In this document: positions 53,804-55,026 of the stretch, piece after piece
Layout: every line of letters begins with the position of its first letter
Position numbering within the stretch: position 1 is the first letter of the stretch
Assembly: GCA_027485285.1 (NCBI GenBank)
Contig: JAIXRH010000104.1
Location: 1-55,026, forward strand
Source of the DNA: Comamonadaceae bacterium
GTDB taxonomy: Bacteria; Pseudomonadota; Gammaproteobacteria; Burkholderiales; Burkholderiaceae_C
Length of the DNA: 55,026 nucleotides
Direction of reading: 5' to 3'
Position numbers and translations under genes: made by a program
The notes under the pieces: generated by a model
What the model saw: the letters and a program-made list of their open reading frames with translations, nothing else
Databases searched by the model: none
Told to the model about the DNA's origin: nothing

Positions 53804-53819
53804 TGGCACATCGATTGCT
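53804..53819 (+). promoter_or_regulatory. sigma-54 promoter for flhA
   Basis: TGGCAC (53804-53809), ATCGA, then TTGCT (53815-53819) is a full match to the -24/-12 consensus. Transcription would start near 53830, about 64 nt before flhA. It would need RpoN and an activator such as FleQ; neither is in this window. Confidence 0.65.
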
Positions 53820-53893
53820 TAATGAACATGCCTCGTTAATTTTTTCGGGGCAAAAAGCAACCTAAACGTTCCATTTTCAACTGGATTCCCTCA

Positions 53894-55026
53894 ATGAGCA
53901 CTCTCACTCTGTCAACGATTCGACAGAACTTGTCGAAATTTGACCTCTCCGGACTCAGTATTCCGGTGGTGGTGCTCGTCATCATGGCAATGTTGGTCTT
54001 GCCATTGCCTCCGTTGTTGTTGGACTTTTTGTTTACTTTCAACATTCTTGTCAGCTTGGTGGTGATCATGATCGCCATCGGCACCCGCAAACCCCTCGAG
54101 TTTTCATCCTTCCCCACGGTGTTGTTGTTTGCCACCATGTTGCGCTTGGCGCTGAACGTGGCGTCCACCCGCGTGATCTTGGTCGACGGCCACACCGGGC
54201 ATGAAGCCGCTGGCAAAGTGGTGGCTGCCTTTGGTGAGTTTGTGATTGCAGGTAACTATGTGGTGGGCTTCATCATCTTCGCGATTTTGATGATCATCAA
54301 CTTCATCGTGGTGACCAAAGGTGCAGGCCGCGTCTCTGAAGTGAACGCCCGTTTCACCTTGGACGCCATGCCTGGCAAACAAATGTCGATTGACGCTGAC
54401 TTGAACGCTGGCGTGATCGACCAAGATACCGCCAAGCAGCGCCGCGCTGAGTTGGCCCAAGAATCTGACTTCTTCGGCTCCATGGATGGTGCCTCTAAAT
54501 TTGTGAGCGGTGACGCCATCGCTGGCTTGTTGATTCTGTTGATCAACTTGATCGGCGGCTTGATCATCGGTGTGGCCCAGCATGACTTGCCCGTGGCGGA
54601 AGCAGGCAAGATTTACACCTTGCTCACCATTGGTGACGGCTTGGTGGCCCAAATCCCGTCGTTGCTGCTGTCACTGGCCACCGCCATCATCGTGACCCGC
54701 GTCACGACCTCTGAATCTATCTCTGAGCAAGCATCTACCCAGCTGGGCAATCCAACGGCCTTGTTCATCTCGTCCGTCATTTTGTTGATCTTGGGCATGG
54801 TGCCCGGCATGCCGCATTTGATGTTCATCACCTTGGCGTTGGCCTCTGCGGGTCTGGGTTTGATGATCGTCAGCCGTGACGTGCAAGAAGAGCAAGCCGA
54901 ACAAGCCGTCAAAGATGCCATCCCCACCGACGCGCCCAAAGAACTCGACTGGGACGATGTGGACCAAGTCGACCTGATTGGTTTGGAAATTGGCTACGGC
55001 CTGATTCCCTTGGTCAACGCCGAAAC
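53894..55026 (+). CDS. flhA: flagellar export gate protein FlhA, 3'-truncated by window edge
   Basis: Core of the flagellar type III export gate. 377 codons are visible and the frame is open to the window end. After a short N-terminus (MSTLTLSTIRQNLSKFDLSG) come the multiple membrane helices and the family motifs FPTVLLFATMLRLALNVASTR, VIAGNYVVGF, RVSEVNARFTLDAMPGKQMSIDADLNAG and GDGLVAQIPSLLLSLATA. The cytoplasmic C-terminal domain lies mostly beyond the edge. No clear Shine-Dalgarno is seen before ATG 53894. flhB is not directly upstream; fliK diverges instead. Confidence 0.95.
   Translation, partial: MSTLTLSTIRQNLSKFDLSGLSIPVVVLVIMAMLVLPLPPLLLDFLFTFNILVSLVVIMIAIGTRKPLEFSSFPTVLLFATMLRLALNVASTRVILVDGHTGHEAAGKVVAAFGEFVIAGNYVVGFIIFAILMIINFIVVTKGAGRVSEVNARFTLDAMPGKQMSIDADLNAGVIDQDTAKQRRAELAQESDFFGSMDGASKFVSGDAIAGLLILLINLIGGLIIGVAQHDLPVAEAGKIYTLLTIGDGLVAQIPSLLLSLATAIIVTRVTTSESISEQASTQLGNPTALFISSVILLILGMVPGMPHLMFITLALASAGLGLMIVSRDVQEEQAEQAVKDAIPTDAPKELDWDDVDQVDLIGLEIGYGLIPLVNAE

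Overview
The window looks like a core chromosomal segment of a beta-proteobacterium of the order Burkholderiales, most likely family Comamonadaceae (a freshwater Limnohabitans/Rhodoferax-like genome is plausible; the genus cannot be fixed from sequence alone). The signs are a complete dcw cluster ending in lpxC, the vacB-tonB-mtgA-ruvC group, rodA-tldD, the accB-accC-prmA-DUF3426 group, nrdA/nrdB with NrdR boxes, ffh next to a CcsA-like gene, and a beta-type DksA that has lost most zinc cysteines. No tRNA, rRNA, CRISPR array, insertion sequence or prophage is visible.

Layout. 1-3145: end of an RlmI-like rRNA methyltransferase, a CobW-type metallochaperone GTPase, and a DksA with a long histone-like tail, closed by a strong terminator. 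3146-21859: MraZ operator and the dcw cluster mraZ-rsmH-ftsL-ftsI-murE-murF-mraY-murD-ftsW-murG-murC-ddl-ftsQ-ftsA-ftsZ-lpxC, mostly with overlapping start and stop codons. 21862-26805 (minus): esterase, RNase II-like, TonB-like, mtgA, ruvC. 26861-30878 (plus): rodA, tldD, and aroG behind a Phe/Tyr leader-peptide attenuator. 31067-38138: mpl (minus), then a conserved hypothetical gene with a TlpA-like thioredoxin, and accB-accC-prmA-zinc-ribbon gene-PfkB kinase. 38252-45051 (minus): histone H1-like protein, nrdB, nrdA, ampD, a small PP0621-type protein and a CcsA-like membrane protein. 45109-49375: ffh, miaB (minus) and a membrane-anchored alpha-carbonic anhydrase. 49486-55026: minus-strand flagellar operon fliK-fliL-fliM-fliN plus a membrane helix-turn-helix protein, divergent from a truncated flhA, with sigma-54-type promoters between.

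Most genes serve cell-wall synthesis and division: precursor synthesis (murC-F, ddl, mraY, murG), polymerisation (ftsW, ftsI, rodA, mtgA), recycling (mpl, ampD), divisome (ftsL, ftsQ, ftsA, ftsZ) and lipid A (lpxC). Fatty-acid initiation (accBC), aromatic amino-acid synthesis (aroG), deoxynucleotide supply (nrdAB) and protein targeting (ffh) sit alongside.

The most interesting signals are regulatory: (i) a classical transcription attenuator with a Phe/Tyr-rich leader peptide ahead of aroG; (ii) an accC gene whose only start giving a full-length protein is ATT; (iii) a recurring arrangement in which a -10 hexamer lies almost exactly 6 nt before the start codon of genes without a Shine-Dalgarno sequence (lpxC, rodA, tldD, mpl, CcsA-like and others), suggesting a set of leaderless mRNAs; (iv) a four-unit 10-bp-period MraZ operator; (v) a short ORF and hairpin before ftsZ; (vi) divergent sigma-54-like promoters and an unknown membrane HTH protein in the flagellar cluster.
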